A stretch of 64,000 nt of DNA from Micromonospora sp. CCTCC AA 2012012 (lineage in GTDB: Bacteria; Actinomycetota; Actinomycetes; Mycobacteriales; Micromonosporaceae), in contig NZ_CP159342.1 in assembly GCF_040499845.1 (NCBI RefSeq), positions 620,001 through 684,000 of the forward strand, written 5' to 3'. Shown piece by piece: positions 8,160-19,500 of the stretch; position 1 is the first letter of the stretch, and each line of letters starts with the position of its first letter. The notes below the pieces were generated by a model, which saw nothing but the letters and a program-made list of their open reading frames with translations, searched no databases and was not told the DNA's origin. The position numbers were made by a program, and so were the translations under genes.

Positions 8160-8834
8160 ATGAGAAGCCCCGCGGCGCTGGCCGAACTGGAACGTGAGAT
8201 CGCCGCGCCCGGCGCCGGGCTGGACCGGCTCCGGTTGACCGAGACGCCCTTCGTGCCCGAGGTCCGGCTGCACCTCGCCGAGGACGCGATCGTCTGGTGG
8301 GCCCGGATGGAGGCCGACGCCGGTCACACCCTGCCGCCGCCGTACTGGGCGTCGGCCTGGCCGGGTGGGCAGGCGCTCGCCCGGCACCTGCTCGACCACC
8401 CCGGGCTGACCGCCGGTCGGCGGGTGCTGGACCTCGCCGCCGGTTCCGGTCTGGTGGCGATCGCCGCCGCGCTCGCCGGGGCCGAGCGGGTGGTCGCCAA
8501 TGACATCGACCCGTACGCGGTGGCCGCCGTCACGGTGAACGCCCGGGCCAACCGGGTCGCCGTCGACGTCACCGCCGGTGACCTGCTCGACTCCCGCGTA
8601 CAGGCCGACCTGCTGCTCGCCGGGGACGTCCTCTACAGCCCGGAGATGGTCGCGCGGGTGCTGCCGTTCCTGCGCCGGGCCGCCGCCGACGGCGTCGAGG
8701 TGCTCATCGGTGACCCGGGCCGGGGCCACGTGCCGGCCGAGGGAATGGAGGTGGTGGCGAGCTACCCGGTGCCCACCACCGAGCCCTTCGTCGAGTCGCC
8801 GGTCCGCCGGGTCCAGGTGCTGCGGCCGCACTGA
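8160..8834 (+). CDS. Class I SAM-dependent methyltransferase (METTL/ETFB-lysine-methyltransferase-like)
   Basis: 224 aa. Motif I V-L-D-L-A-A-G-S-G-L-V (about 85-95) and the acidic end of strand 2 (V-V-A-N-D-I-D-P-Y) form the SAM site; L-L-L-A-G-D-V-L-Y is motif IV. The preceding P-P-P-Y-W-A-S-A-W-P-G-G-Q-A-L-A-R segment is typical of the nicotinamide-methyltransferase-like/PrmA-like group, which often methylates protein lysines. The ATG at 8160 is chosen because a -10-like box sits seven bases upstream; ATG 8148 and GTG 8121 are alternatives. It stands alone between convergent and tandem neighbours, and the target is unknown. Confidence 0.85.
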   Translation: MRSPAALAELEREIAAPGAGLDRLRLTETPFVPEVRLHLAEDAIVWWARMEADAGHTLPPPYWASAWPGGQALARHLLDHPGLTAGRRVLDLAAGSGLVAIAAALAGAERVVANDIDPYAVAAVTVNARANRVAVDVTAGDLLDSRVQADLLLAGDVLYSPEMVARVLPFLRRAAADGVEVLIGDPGRGHVPAEGMEVVASYPVPTTEPFVESPVRRVQVLRPH

Positions 8835-8840
8835 CCGTCG

Positions 8841-8869
8841 CCCGGCTCGGGGTCGACCCCGAGCCCGGG
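8841..8869 (+). terminator. Hairpin after the methyltransferase gene
   Basis: Nearly perfect palindrome (14-bp arms, one bulge) starting 6 nt after the stop codon. The centre is fully palindromic, so the RNA loop would open by several pairs. Confidence 0.65.
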
Positions 8870-8921
8870 ATCAGGGCGCGGTGGGGGATCCGACCCGATG
8901 TCCGCGGCCGCCCGCCGGCCA

Positions 8922-8927
8922 TAGCGT
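8922..8927 (+). promoter_or_regulatory. -10 box (TAGCGT) of a leaderless promoter for the DedA gene
   Basis: TAGCGT ends 6 nt before the ATG, leaving no room for an untranslated leader. Confidence 0.6.
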
Positions 8928-8933
8928 ACGGGC

Positions 8934-9545
8934 ATGACGGAACTGCTGGCCCAGGTCGGGGAACTGCCCACCACCGCACTGATGGGGCTGCTCGGCGTGG
9001 TCATGCTCGCCGACGCCGTACCCCTGGTCGGGGTGCTGGTGCCCGGCGACGCGGCGGTGCTCGCCGCGGTCGGCGCGGGACGCCCGGCCACCGGGCCGGC
9101 GACCGTGCTGGCGGTGGTGGCCGGCTGCCTGGCCGGCTGGTCGCTGAGCTTCCTCGCCGGCCGGCGCTGGGGCGACCAGCTGCGGGTCAGCCGGGTGGGC
9201 GGCTGGATCGGCGAGTCCCGGTGGGCCGCGGCCGAGGCGGTCCTGCGCCGCGGCGGCGGGCGGATGGTGCTGGTCGCGCCCTTCCTGCCGGTGCTCAACG
9301 CGGTGCTGCCGCTGGCCGCGGGCGGGCTGCGGATGTCGTACCGGAGGTTCCTCGGCTGCGCGGCCGTCGGCGCGACGGCCTGGGCGGGGCTCTATGTGGC
9401 GCTCGGCACGGCGGCCCGGGCGGTGGCCGCGCTGCTGCCCGGCGCGCCCAGTCCGACCGTGCTCACCATGCTGGTCGGCCTGGTGCTCGCCGTCCCGGTG
9501 CTGCTCGCCGCCCGGCACCGGCTCCGGGCGGCGGGTGCGGCCTGA
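8934..9545 (+). CDS. DedA-family membrane protein (VTT/SNARE-associated domain)
   Basis: 203 aa integral membrane protein. The family pattern is visible: N-terminal hydrophobic segment with V-P-L-V-G-V-L-V-P-G-D, then the amphipathic cytoplasmic stretch W-G-D-Q-L-R, and the conserved R-G-G-G-R-M-V-L-V-A-P-F-L-P-V-L-N-A-V-L-P (about 110-130). A final helix ends near residue 195. DedA proteins are lipid scramblase- or transporter-like, linked to undecaprenyl phosphate or phospholipid recycling and membrane homeostasis. It is expressed from its own leaderless promoter. Confidence 0.9.
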   Translation: MTELLAQVGELPTTALMGLLGVVMLADAVPLVGVLVPGDAAVLAAVGAGRPATGPATVLAVVAGCLAGWSLSFLAGRRWGDQLRVSRVGGWIGESRWAAAEAVLRRGGGRMVLVAPFLPVLNAVLPLAAGGLRMSYRRFLGCAAVGATAWAGLYVALGTAARAVAALLPGAPSPTVLTMLVGLVLAVPVLLAARHRLRAAGAA

Positions 9546-9623
9546 CCTGGCGGGAACCGCCCGGGGGACACGGGGCCCGGCGGGCGGGTGGCCGGTGCGA
9601 CGAGGGTCGCACCGGCCGGGCGG

Positions 9624-10277
9624 TCACCAGCCGCGGGCGCGCCACTGCGGCAGGGACGGCCGCTCCGCGCCGAGCGTGCTGTCGCGGCCGTGACCGGGAT
9701 AAAACCAGGTCTCGTCCGGCAGCGTGGCGAAGAGCTTCCGCTCCACGTCGTCGATGAGCTGGCCGAAGCGCTCCGGGTCCTTGTCGGTGTTGCCGACCCC
9801 GCCCGGGAAGAGACTGTCGCCGGTGAACAGGTGCGGCGTCCCGGCCGGGTCGCGGTAGAGCAGCGCGACGGAGCCCGGGGTGTGCCCCTTGATGTGGATC
9901 ACTTCGAGGGCGCAGTCGCCGACCGGGACGGTGTCGCCCTCGGCGAGCGGGTCCGCCTCGATCGGCAGCCCGTCCGCGTCGTCGGTGTGCACCAGCGCCC
10001 GGGCGCCGGTCTTGGCGACGACCTCCTCCAGCGCGACCCAGTGGTCCATGTGCCGGTGGGTGGTGACCACCGCGGCGAGCCCGCCGTCGCCGACCAGTTC
10101 GAGCAGCCGGGGGGCCTCGTTGGCCGCGTCGATCAGCACCTGCTCGCCGGTCTCCCGGCAGCGCAGCAGATAGGCGTTGTTGTCCATCGGGCCCACCGAC
10201 AGCTTGGTGATGGTGAGCCGGTCGAGTTCGCGTACGGCCGGCGCACCGCCGGGCGTGACGTCTCCGGTGTAGGTCAT
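9624..10277 (-). CDS. Metallo-beta-lactamase-fold hydrolase (glyoxalase II-like)
   Basis: 217 aa. Metal ligands are visible: T-H-R-H-M-D-H (the H-x-H-x-D-H motif), G-H-T-P-G-S (third His), F-T-G-D-S-L-F (bridging Asp) and Y-P-G-H-G (last His). The C-terminal G-R-D-S-T-L-G-x-E-x-P is typical of the actinobacterial group represented by M. tuberculosis Rv1637c, which also lies beside uvrA. The likely substrate is a thioester, possibly of mycothiol, but this is inference. GAGGA precedes the ATG. The gene follows a mycothiol-dependent-isomerase-like gene by 7 nt, so the two are co-transcribed. Confidence 0.88.
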   Translation of the reverse strand: MTYTGDVTPGGAPAVRELDRLTITKLSVGPMDNNAYLLRCRETGEQVLIDAANEAPRLLELVGDGGLAAVVTTHRHMDHWVALEEVVAKTGARALVHTDDADGLPIEADPLAEGDTVPVGDCALEVIHIKGHTPGSVALLYRDPAGTPHLFTGDSLFPGGVGNTDKDPERFGQLIDDVERKLFATLPDETWFYPGHGRDSTLGAERPSLPQWRARGW

Positions 10278-10284
10278 GCGTCCT

Positions 10285-11001
10285 CTATATCCACTCGGGA
10301 GGGGTCGGCAGGGTGCCGTCGGGGGTGACCGTGAGCGCCTCGCCCGCGCTGCGGCCGATCAGCCAGGCGGCCAGCTCGGCGGCGGGCCCGGCGACCGTGG
10401 GCGCGTCCGTCGGGTCGCCGACGACCAGCTCGTGGGCGCTGCCGTCGAAGCGCAGCAGCATGGCCGGCGCGTCGGCGCGGTCGGCCAGGCCGCCGGCCAC
10501 CTCGTGCAGCAGCCGCTGGGCGAACGCCTCGGACCAGTCGCCCGGCCGGTAGCCGGCGGCCAGGTCCACGTGGTGCACCTCGACCTCGCGCAGCCGGCCC
10601 CAGACCAGCGAGGCGGCCGGCCACGGGCCACGCCGGGTCTCGACGGTGGCCGCCCAGGCCGCCACCGGCATCGCGGCCACCGCCTCGGTGAACCGCTCCG
10701 CGCTGCGGCGCAGGTCGGACAGGAGCGCGGCGGGCGGTCGGGCGGCGCCCGCCTCGATGTCGGTGGCCCGGGTGGCGGCGCTGGCGTACATCGGGATCGA
10801 CTCACCGGTGCGGGCCGAGGTGAGCAGGTTGACGAAGGCGTCGGCGTTGCGGGCGAGGTGGGTCAGCACGTGCCCCCGGGTCCAGCCCGGCAGCAGGGAG
10901 TCGGCGGCGACGTCCGCGGCGTCGAAGGCGCCCACGACGTGCAGCAGGCGGGCGGTGGCGTCGTCCAGGTCGCCGGTCAGCAACAGGGGATCGCTGGTCA
11001 C
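10285..11001 (-). CDS. Maleylpyruvate isomerase-fold (DinB-like) protein, putative mycothiol-dependent enzyme
   Basis: 238 aa. The N-terminal DinB/MDMPI four-helix domain holds the metal ligands: His in G-W-T-R-G-H-V-L-T-H (about 48-52), then Glu and His in R-E-V-E-V-H-H-V-D-L (about 140-150). The C-terminal part (about 175-238) is the SCP2-like MDMPI_C domain. Characterised members use mycothiol for isomerisation or thiol transfer. It is co-transcribed with the MBL hydrolase downstream; together they could form a mycothiol adduct-handling pair. The GTG start has a -10 box six bases upstream (leaderless). Confidence 0.85.
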   Translation of the reverse strand: MTSDPLLLTGDLDDATARLLHVVGAFDAADVAADSLLPGWTRGHVLTHLARNADAFVNLLTSARTGESIPMYASAATRATDIEAGAARPPAALLSDLRRSAERFTEAVAAMPVAAWAATVETRRGPWPAASLVWGRLREVEVHHVDLAAGYRPGDWSEAFAQRLLHEVAGGLADRADAPAMLLRFDGSAHELVVGDPTDAPTVAGPAAELAAWLIGRSAGEALTVTPDGTLPTPPEWI

Positions 11002-11007
11002 CCGTCG

Positions 11008-11013
11008 ACCCTA
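11008..11013 (-). promoter_or_regulatory. -10 box (TAGGGT) of a leaderless promoter
   Basis: On the minus strand, TAGGGT ends 6 nt before the GTG at 11001. It drives the maleylpyruvate isomerase-like/MBL operon. Confidence 0.6.
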
Positions 11014-11072
11014 GCGGTCGGACGGCGTACGCGTCGTCGGGGAAATCGCTTTCGGCGCGTCGCCGGTCCACC

Positions 11073-11078
11073 TACCGT
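11073..11078 (+). promoter_or_regulatory. Candidate -10 box (TACCGT) for the leader ORF-rsgA transcript
   Basis: TACCGT lies about 50 nt upstream of the leader ORF start. A weak -35-like TTCGGC sits 16 nt further up. Confidence 0.35.
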
Positions 11079-11127
11079 CGGCACTCGGACGAACGCGGCA
11101 CCGGAAGTCGGAACGGAGGTGGTGGCC

Positions 11128-11178
11128 ATGCCGGGATCAGCACGCGTGCGCCGCCCGCCACCCCCTCCACCCCGATGA
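11128..11178 (+). CDS. Hexaproline leader peptide upstream of rsgA (16 aa)
   Basis: The frame encodes MPGSARVRRPPPPPPR. Its ATG has an excellent ribosome binding site, GGAGGT (11115-11120), seven bases upstream. Six consecutive Pro codons (four different synonymous codons) end one codon before the stop. The rsgA ATG follows 7 nt after the stop, and the rsgA Shine-Dalgarno (GAGGA, 11177-11181) overlaps the leader's stop codon. Runs of proline stall ribosomes unless EF-P acts, so translation of this frame could control rsgA initiation. It is too short for routine gene calling. No homologue is known to me; the role is inferred from layout. Confidence 0.6.
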   Translation: MPGSARVRRPPPPPPR

Positions 11179-11185
11179 GGATGCC

Positions 11186-12238
11186 ATGACCATCGACCTG
11201 ACCGCCCTCGGCTGGGACGCCGGGTGGGCGGCACACGTACGACGACGCAGCGACCACCGGCCGGGCCGGGTGACCCGGGTCGACCGGGGGGTCTGCACCG
11301 TGCTCCGCGCCGACGGACCGGTCCGCGCCAGCCTCGGCGGTGGTGTGCTGGCCGCCGCCGCCCGGGACCTGACCGCCCTGCCCAGCGTGGGCGACTGGGT
11401 GCTCGTCGGCAGCTGGCCCGACGGGCGGGCGACCATCGAGTCGGTGCTGCCCCGGCGCACCGCGCTGATCCGCCGCACCGCCGGCAAGGACGCCGTCGGG
11501 CAGGTCCTCGCCGCCAACCTGGACAGCGTCGCGATCGTCGAGGCGGTGCACCCGGAGCCGGACGTCGCCCGGATCGAGCGGGCGCTCTCCCTGGTGCACT
11601 CCTCGGGCGCCCGAGCGCTGATCGTGCTCACCAAGGCCGACCTGGCACCGCACCCGGAGGCGATCGCCCGGCAGCTCGCCGCCGTCGCCCCCGGGGTGCC
11701 GGTGCTGCCGGTGAGCGCGGAACGCGGCACGGGGCTCGACGTGCTCCGGCCCGAGGTCGCGCCCGGGCGCACGCTCGGCCTGCTCGGCCCGTCCGGCGCC
11801 GGCAAGTCGACCCTGGTGAACGCCCTGGCCGGCGCGGTGGTGATGCCCACCCAGGCGGTCCGCCGGGTGGACGGCAAGGGCCGGCACACCACCACCTGGC
11901 GCTCGCTGGTCGCGGTGCCCGGCGGCGGCGCGGTGGTGGACACCCCGGGCGTACGGGCGGTCGGTCTGCTGGACGGCGTGACCGGCCTGGACCGTGCCTT
12001 CGCCGACATCGTCGAGCTGGCCGCCGGCTGCCGGTACGCGGACTGCGGGCACGACGGCGAGCCGGCCTGTGCGGTGCGGGCGGCCCTGGAGACCGGCGAG
12101 CTGCCGGTGCGCCGCTGGGAGAACTGGCGGCGGCTGCAGCGGGAGGTGGCCTTCGAGACCCGCCGCCGGGAGGCCCGGCCGACCGGCGAGCGGCGGGGCG
12201 GTCGGCGCGGGGGCCGGCGGCGCGAGGTGCGGCCCTGA
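11186..12238 (+). CDS. rsgA: Ribosome small subunit biogenesis GTPase RsgA
   Basis: 350 aa circularly permuted GTPase. The N-terminal OB-fold (about 20-90) is followed by a G-domain in permuted order: G4 L-T-K-A-D (about 150), G5 V-S-A-E-R-G-T, G1 G-P-S-G-A-G-K-S-T-L-V-N (about 205), and G3 D-T-P-G-V. A zinc finger follows: C-R-Y-A-D-C-G-H-D-G-E-P-A-C (about 280-295). The C-terminus is Arg-rich. RsgA binds the 30S subunit decoding region and promotes late maturation of 16S rRNA. Start codon context overlaps the hexaproline leader ORF, suggesting translational coupling. A hairpin terminator follows. Confidence 0.96.
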   Translation: MTIDLTALGWDAGWAAHVRRRSDHRPGRVTRVDRGVCTVLRADGPVRASLGGGVLAAAARDLTALPSVGDWVLVGSWPDGRATIESVLPRRTALIRRTAGKDAVGQVLAANLDSVAIVEAVHPEPDVARIERALSLVHSSGARALIVLTKADLAPHPEAIARQLAAVAPGVPVLPVSAERGTGLDVLRPEVAPGRTLGLLGPSGAGKSTLVNALAGAVVMPTQAVRRVDGKGRHTTTWRSLVAVPGGGAVVDTPGVRAVGLLDGVTGLDRAFADIVELAAGCRYADCGHDGEPACAVRAALETGELPVRRWENWRRLQREVAFETRRREARPTGERRGGRRGGRRREVRP

Positions 12239-12252
12239 GGGGGCGCGGGTGA

Positions 12253-12289
12253 CCGGTCGGGCGGGGCGTGACGCGTCTCGCCCGACCGG
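12253..12289 (+). terminator. Hairpin terminator after rsgA
   Basis: 11-bp perfect GC stem with a 15-nt loop, 14 nt after the stop codon. Confidence 0.7.
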
Positions 12290-12321
12290 GTTGAACTGGG
12301 GGAATGTGTGGGCGCGGGAAG

Positions 12322-12344
12322 TTGTCGTACCTCGGGGCTAGAGT
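12322..12344 (+). promoter_or_regulatory. RecA-NDp/PafBC-type DNA damage promoter of uvrA
   Basis: TTGTCGTAC, eight bases, then TAGAGT. This matches the LexA-independent actinobacterial damage promoter (consensus TTGTCRGTG-N8-TAGGGT) activated by PafBC in mycobacteria. It lies 117 bases before the uvrA start. No LexA box (TCGAAC-N4-GTTCGA) was found in the gap. Confidence 0.6.
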
Positions 12345-12460
12345 TGCCGGGGCGTTCTTCCTGCGTCCCTGACCGCTTGCAGATCGCCTCCTGAACCGCC
12401 CGGAAGCACCCCGGAGCGGACAGAGTCACCTCATCTTCTTCACCCGGGAGTACACGGACC

Positions 12461-15406
<2,946 letters not shown>

Positions 15407-15427
15407 GCGACGGTACGACGCACGCGG

Positions 15428-15459
15428 AACGGGCGGACCGGAAATTCGGTTCGCCCGTT
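15428..15459 (+). terminator. Hairpin terminator after uvrA
   Basis: 13-bp stem with one G-T wobble and a 6-nt AT-rich loop, 21 nt after the uvrA stop. Confidence 0.75.
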
Positions 15460-15571
15460 CGCATTACGCGCTCCGTGACGCGCCGGTGTGAACCGTGCGG
15501 CACAGTGGTGCGTGTCCACAGTCGTGGCCGCGGATCACGAGGGGCGGCGGCAGCCGAGAGGAAGGTCGGAG

Positions 15572-16060
15572 ATGAGTGACGATCAGCAGCTGACCGGGCC
15601 GGGGAGTCAGACGCGCCGCGCCCTGCTGGCGGGCGCCGGTGCGGTCGGGGCGGCGGTCGTGCTGGCCGCCTGCGGCAGCGACGACGACTCCGGCGCGGGG
15701 ACCTCCGCGCCGACCAGTGGCGGCCCGGGCGCGAGCAGCGCCGGTGACCCCGCCGGCGGCGGCCGGGACAGCTCGGCGCCGCTGGCCCGTACCACCGACA
15801 TCCCGGTCGGCGGCGGCGCGGTCTACGCCAGCAGGGGTGTGGTGATCACCCAGCCGGAGCCGGGGCAGTTCAAGGGCTTCGACCCGATCTGCACCCACCA
15901 GCGCTGCCCGGTGTCGAACGTCGACGGCGGCACCATCAACTGCACCTGCCACAACAGCCGGTTCTCCATCACCGACGGCTCGGTCAAGGCCGGCCCCGCC
16001 CCGCGCCCGCTCGCCCCGAAGAACATCAAGGTCGAGGGCGACCAGATCTCCCTCGCCTGA
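15572..16060 (+). CDS. Tat-exported Rieske [2Fe-2S] lipoprotein
   Basis: 162 aa. The N-terminus has a twin-arginine motif (Q-T-R-R-A-L-L-A) and ends in L-A-A-C, so it is a Tat-type lipoprotein signal. A Ser/Gly/Ala-rich linker (about 35-72) leads to a Rieske domain with C-T-H-Q-R-C-P (about 107) and C-T-C-H-N-S-R-F (about 125), supplying the Cys-His/Cys-His ligands. Such surface-anchored Rieske proteins are common in actinomycetes and presumably pass electrons, but partners are unknown. GAGGAAGGT sits upstream of this ATG; the longer open frame from 15488 is rejected. The next gene is convergent. Confidence 0.9.
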   Translation: MSDDQQLTGPGSQTRRALLAGAGAVGAAVVLAACGSDDDSGAGTSAPTSGGPGASSAGDPAGGGRDSSAPLARTTDIPVGGGAVYASRGVVITQPEPGQFKGFDPICTHQRCPVSNVDGGTINCTCHNSRFSITDGSVKAGPAPRPLAPKNIKVEGDQISLA

Positions 16061-16069
16061 CCCGTCCCG

Positions 16070-16095
16070 GCCGGCGCGGGGTGTCCCGCGCCGGC
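16070..16095. terminator. Bidirectional terminator between Rieske gene and acylase gene
   Basis: Perfect 11-bp GC stem, GTGT loop, between convergent stop codons. Confidence 0.82.
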
Positions 16096-16105
16096 TGGGG
16101 GCCGG

Positions 16106-19100
16106 TCACTGCGCGTAGACGGCCAGCTCCCAGAGGGAGAAGCCGTAGGAGGTGGCCCGGGTCAGGCCGTGCATCCGGACGTACCGGGCGGTGGTCGCCG
16201 GGAAGGCCGCCACGTCGGTGCCGCCGTCGCCCGCCGTGGTCGACCAGACCGGCCGCCAGGTCGTCCCGTCCGTCGACAGCTCGATCCGGTACGACCGCGC
16301 GTACGCCGCCTCCCAGGCCAGCGCCACCCGGCCGACCGGGCGGGCCGACCCGAGGTCCACGGTGAGCCACTGGTCGTCGGACCAGGCGCTGCCCCAGCGG
16401 GTGCCCAGGTCGCCGTCGACCGCCTTGCCGGGGCCGAGCAGGAACTGGCTGCTGGACGCGGTCACCGGCCGACCGGCGGCGAGGTTGGACAGGTCGTCGC
16501 CGCGCTTCGCCGGGAACGAGACGACCTGCTGGTAGGTGGGCCGGTTCTGCCAGGCGATGGTGGCGTGTTTGATGCCGCCCAGCGGCGACTGGACGATCGC
16601 GTCGGCGCACCACTGGTCGCCGGCGGCGCAGGAGGCGTCACCGGGATAGACCTCGCCCGCCGGGGTGGCCGCCGCGCTGCGCAGGGTGTCCAACAGGATC
16701 TGCCGGCAGCCGGCCAGGTCGCCGCCGCCGCAGTAGGGGCGGCCCAGCCCGCCCCGGACCGGGTCGCCGAGCACCGTACGCAGGTCCTTGTCGACCCAGC
16801 CCCACCAGCCGTACTGGAACGACGAGCCCTTGTGGGCCTGGGACTCGTTCGCCGAGCCGGGCAGGTCGGACCCGTCGCCCTGCTGGTGGCCGGAGGGGGA
16901 CTCGTTGATCTGGAGGGCGTTGACCAGCGACTGGTAGAGGCCGGCGCCGAGCGGGGCGGCGAACATCCCCCGGACCAGCAGCGGCCACCAGGCGTCGAAG
17001 GTGCGGATCGCGTCGGCGTGCTGATAGACCTTCGACCCCTTGGCGGTCTCCACCCGCAGCGCGCCGGCCTGCCGCCACGCCTTGAGGCGGCTGATCTCGG
17101 TGGCCAGGGCGGGATCGGTGACCGGCTGGCTCTCCAGCACCCGGATCAGCTCGTCGAGCACCTCGGCGCCGCGCAGGTCGGTCAGGCCGGCCTGCTCCAC
17201 CAGTGAGGTCAGCGAGGCCCGGTCGAAGGTCCGCCCGGCCGCCAGGGCCGCCTGCACCGGCCGGTCCAGCAGGTCCGCCCGCTGTACCGCGCCGAAGCTG
17301 AAGTTGCCGTCCGCCGCGCCGAAGTCCGCGGCCTGCTTGTTGTTCCAGCTGACGTAGTAGTCCTGGTCGACCGAGTGCGGGTGCGCCGCGAGCGGGGCGT
17401 ACGCGGCCGTGTTGGTGGTCGGGTCGTAGCCCTGCCACTCGTACGCCGGCTCGGCCCGCATCGGCAGGTTCGGATCGGACCCGGCGGCGCGCACCGGGTT
17501 ACGCCCGGAGTTGAAGTAGGCCGCCTGGGTGGAGTTGACGTAGAACCAGTTGAACGCGTAGTCGACGCTGTTCGCGGCGGCGAAGAAGGCCTCCGCCGAG
17601 CCCATCTGGCCGGGGTCGTTGAAGAGCTGGAAGCCGATCGCCGAGTCGGCCTCGTGCCGGTACGTCGAGCGGAGCTGGGTGAACGCGTGCGGCCGGCCGC
17701 CCACCGTGCCCCGCCACGCCACCAGCCCCAGCTTCGTCCGCCAGGCCACCAGCTGGTACGACCCGGCCGGGGTGCTGTCGGCGACGGTGGGACTCCACCG
17801 GTTGACGTGCGCGAGCCGCTCCATCGGCAGGCAGGCGCCCCGGTAGAGGTAGTGGTCGGCGGCGAGGGTCGGCGCGCTCCCGTCGGTGGTGCAGAGCGGC
17901 AGCGCGTACGTGTCGGTGATGTCGTGGACCGACGAGGTGGCGCTCCATGCGTAGTCCTGACCCCGGCCGAGCAGCACATAGAGGTTGAGCCCGGCGAACG
18001 CGGCACCCCGGGCGCTGATCCCCGGTCCCTGCAGCTCCTGCACCATGAGCAGCTGCGGGGAGAAGTAGCCGGTCTGCGGCCCGAACACGGCGACCGGGTG
18101 GCCGGTGGCCGAGTGCGCGGCGCTGACCAGGACCGCGTTGGACATGCCCCGGTGCTGCGGGGAGATGGTCAGTCCGGACAGCGCGGCGGCCAGCTCGGAG
18201 GAGCCGGTGGCGGCGGTGCTGCCGGCCGAGCCGGTCGGGTCGGTGACCACCGGTTCGGGTCGGGTCGAGCCGGCGTCCGGAAGCACCACGCCGGCCGCGT
18301 CGGCCGGCGCGTCGCCGTACGGGAAGCGCTGCCCGTCGTGCAGGGTGAGCACCGCCTCGGGGTCGTTGCGGCCCCGGAACGCGGTCCACACCTTGTCGCC
18401 CTCGACCGTGCCGTAGCGGGCGCGGGCGGCGATCCGGACCAGCGCGGACTGCATCTCGTTGCCGCCGCCCCCACCGAAGAGCCCGCCGACCACCCCGGCG
18501 ATGGCGATCAGGTCGGTGAGCTGGAACGGCTCCGGGCCGCCGGCGTTGGTGACCGCGTCGAGGTGCCCGGTGAGCACGTACTCGCCGGGGCAGTTGCGGT
18601 TCGCCATGCAGACGCCGATGTAGGCGTTGATGCCGGCGATGTACTCCTGCACGTCGGCGTAGAGCTGCTCGCCACGCGGTCCCTTGGCGCGCAGCCCCTC
18701 GACCTGGGCCCGCAGGTCGTCCTCGGTGTAGGGCGAGCTGCGCCAGACGCTCTGCTCCAGCGCCCGGTTGCCGGGGGCCCCGCCGGCGAACGAGGTGAGC
18801 GTGCCGCGGCCGACGTGCCGGAGCAGGTCCATGGTGAAGAGCCGGTCCTCGGCGCCGGCGTATCCGGCGCCGTACATGGTGCCGCCGCGGGTGGTGCCGG
18901 TGACGTGCGGCACTCCGGTCGCCCGGTCCCGCACGATGCGGACGTCGGCGCGGGGGGAGTAGTCCCGCTCGACCTGGGTGGGCGGTACGCCGAAGGACGC
19001 GTCGGCGAAGAACGTGCCGATCTGCTCGGGGCGCAGCCCGGCGTACCCGTAGACCAGGTCGGCGTAGCGGCCGAGCTGGTCGGCGGAGTGCCGGGGCAGG

Positions 19101-19333
19101 GTGCCGAGGGTCTGGTTGCCGAGGATGTCGACGAGCGTGGCGTTGCCGTTCTGGCCGGGCGGCAGGATGTCGCCGCACTCGCCGAGGCAGTGGTCGCCGG
19201 GGGCGAAGAGGCCGGTGGTGGGGGTGGCGGCCGTGGCCGGCGGGGTCGGGGACGCGACCAGGCCGGCGGCCACGAGGAGGCCGGTGGTGAGGCCGGCGAG
19301 GAGCCTGCGGGGGGTGGTGGGGGGACGGTGCAT
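16106..19333 (-). CDS. Secreted penicillin acylase-family Ntn-hydrolase with C-terminal discoidin (F5/8 type C) domain
   Basis: 1075 aa. A Sec signal peptide (about 1-36, ending A-T-A-A) is followed by an alpha-chain-like segment with the family motif I-V-R-D-x-x-G-V-P-H-V-x-G. The beta-chain nucleophile is the Ser of G-M-S-N-A-V-L-V-S (about residue 400), where autoproteolysis would occur. The rest of the acylase domain extends to about 920. The last 125 residues ([13 protein letters not shown]...R-Y-V-R-M) form a carbohydrate-binding discoidin domain, an uncommon addition. Relatives cleave acyl amides (beta-lactams, acyl-homoserine lactones, cyclic lipopeptides such as aculeacin), so quorum quenching or lipopeptide deacylation is possible. 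GGAGGA precedes the ATG. Confidence 0.9.
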   Translation of the reverse strand: MHRPPTTPRRLLAGLTTGLLVAAGLVASPTPPATAATPTTGLFAPGDHCLGECGDILPPGQNGNATLVDILGNQTLGTLPRHSADQLGRYADLVYGYAGLRPEQIGTFFADASFGVPPTQVERDYSPRADVRIVRDRATGVPHVTGTTRGGTMYGAGYAGAEDRLFTMDLLRHVGRGTLTSFAGGAPGNRALEQSVWRSSPYTEDDLRAQVEGLRAKGPRGEQLYADVQEYIAGINAYIGVCMANRNCPGEYVLTGHLDAVTNAGGPEPFQLTDLIAIAGVVGGLFGGGGGNEMQSALVRIAARARYGTVEGDKVWTAFRGRNDPEAVLTLHDGQRFPYGDAPADAAGVVLPDAGSTRPEPVVTDPTGSAGSTAATGSSELAAALSGLTISPQHRGMSNAVLVSAAHSATGHPVAVFGPQTGYFSPQLLMVQELQGPGISARGAAFAGLNLYVLLGRGQDYAWSATSSVHDITDTYALPLCTTDGSAPTLAADHYLYRGACLPMERLAHVNRWSPTVADSTPAGSYQLVAWRTKLGLVAWRGTVGGRPHAFTQLRSTYRHEADSAIGFQLFNDPGQMGSAEAFFAAANSVDYAFNWFYVNSTQAAYFNSGRNPVRAAGSDPNLPMRAEPAYEWQGYDPTTNTAAYAPLAAHPHSVDQDYYVSWNNKQAADFGAADGNFSFGAVQRADLLDRPVQAALAAGRTFDRASLTSLVEQAGLTDLRGAEVLDELIRVLESQPVTDPALATEISRLKAWRQAGALRVETAKGSKVYQHADAIRTFDAWWPLLVRGMFAAPLGAGLYQSLVNALQINESPSGHQQGDGSDLPGSANESQAHKGSSFQYGWWGWVDKDLRTVLGDPVRGGLGRPYCGGGDLAGCRQILLDTLRSAAATPAGEVYPGDASCAAGDQWCADAIVQSPLGGIKHATIAWQNRPTYQQVVSFPAKRGDDLSNLAAGRPVTASSSQFLLGPGKAVDGDLGTRWGSAWSDDQWLTVDLGSARPVGRVALAWEAAYARSYRIELSTDGTTWRPVWSTTAGDGGTDVAAFPATTARYVRMHGLTRATSYGFSLWELAVYAQ

Positions 19334-19487
19334 GTGATCCTCCGCGGGGGATGGGGATCATTACACGAAGAACATTCGGATACCGGATGGTAACGTCGAT
19401 CGCCATCGAATTGGAAGTGGTCGATGCCGGTGGGCCGCCGTGCGGGCCGGCCGGCTCGCCGCGAACGGGAGTGTCGGAAGCAGCGAC

Positions 19488-19493
19488 TAATCT
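19488..19493 (+). promoter_or_regulatory. -10 box (TAATCT) of a leaderless promoter for uvrC
   Basis: TAATCT ends 7 nt before the GTG at 19501, consistent with transcription starting at the start codon. Confidence 0.5.
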
Positions 19494-19500
19494 CGGAGCC

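Noticed and set aside
12239..12460. LexA box upstream of uvrA
   Set aside because: No sequence resembling TCGAAC-N4-GTTCGA was found by eye; the damage promoter there is of the other type.
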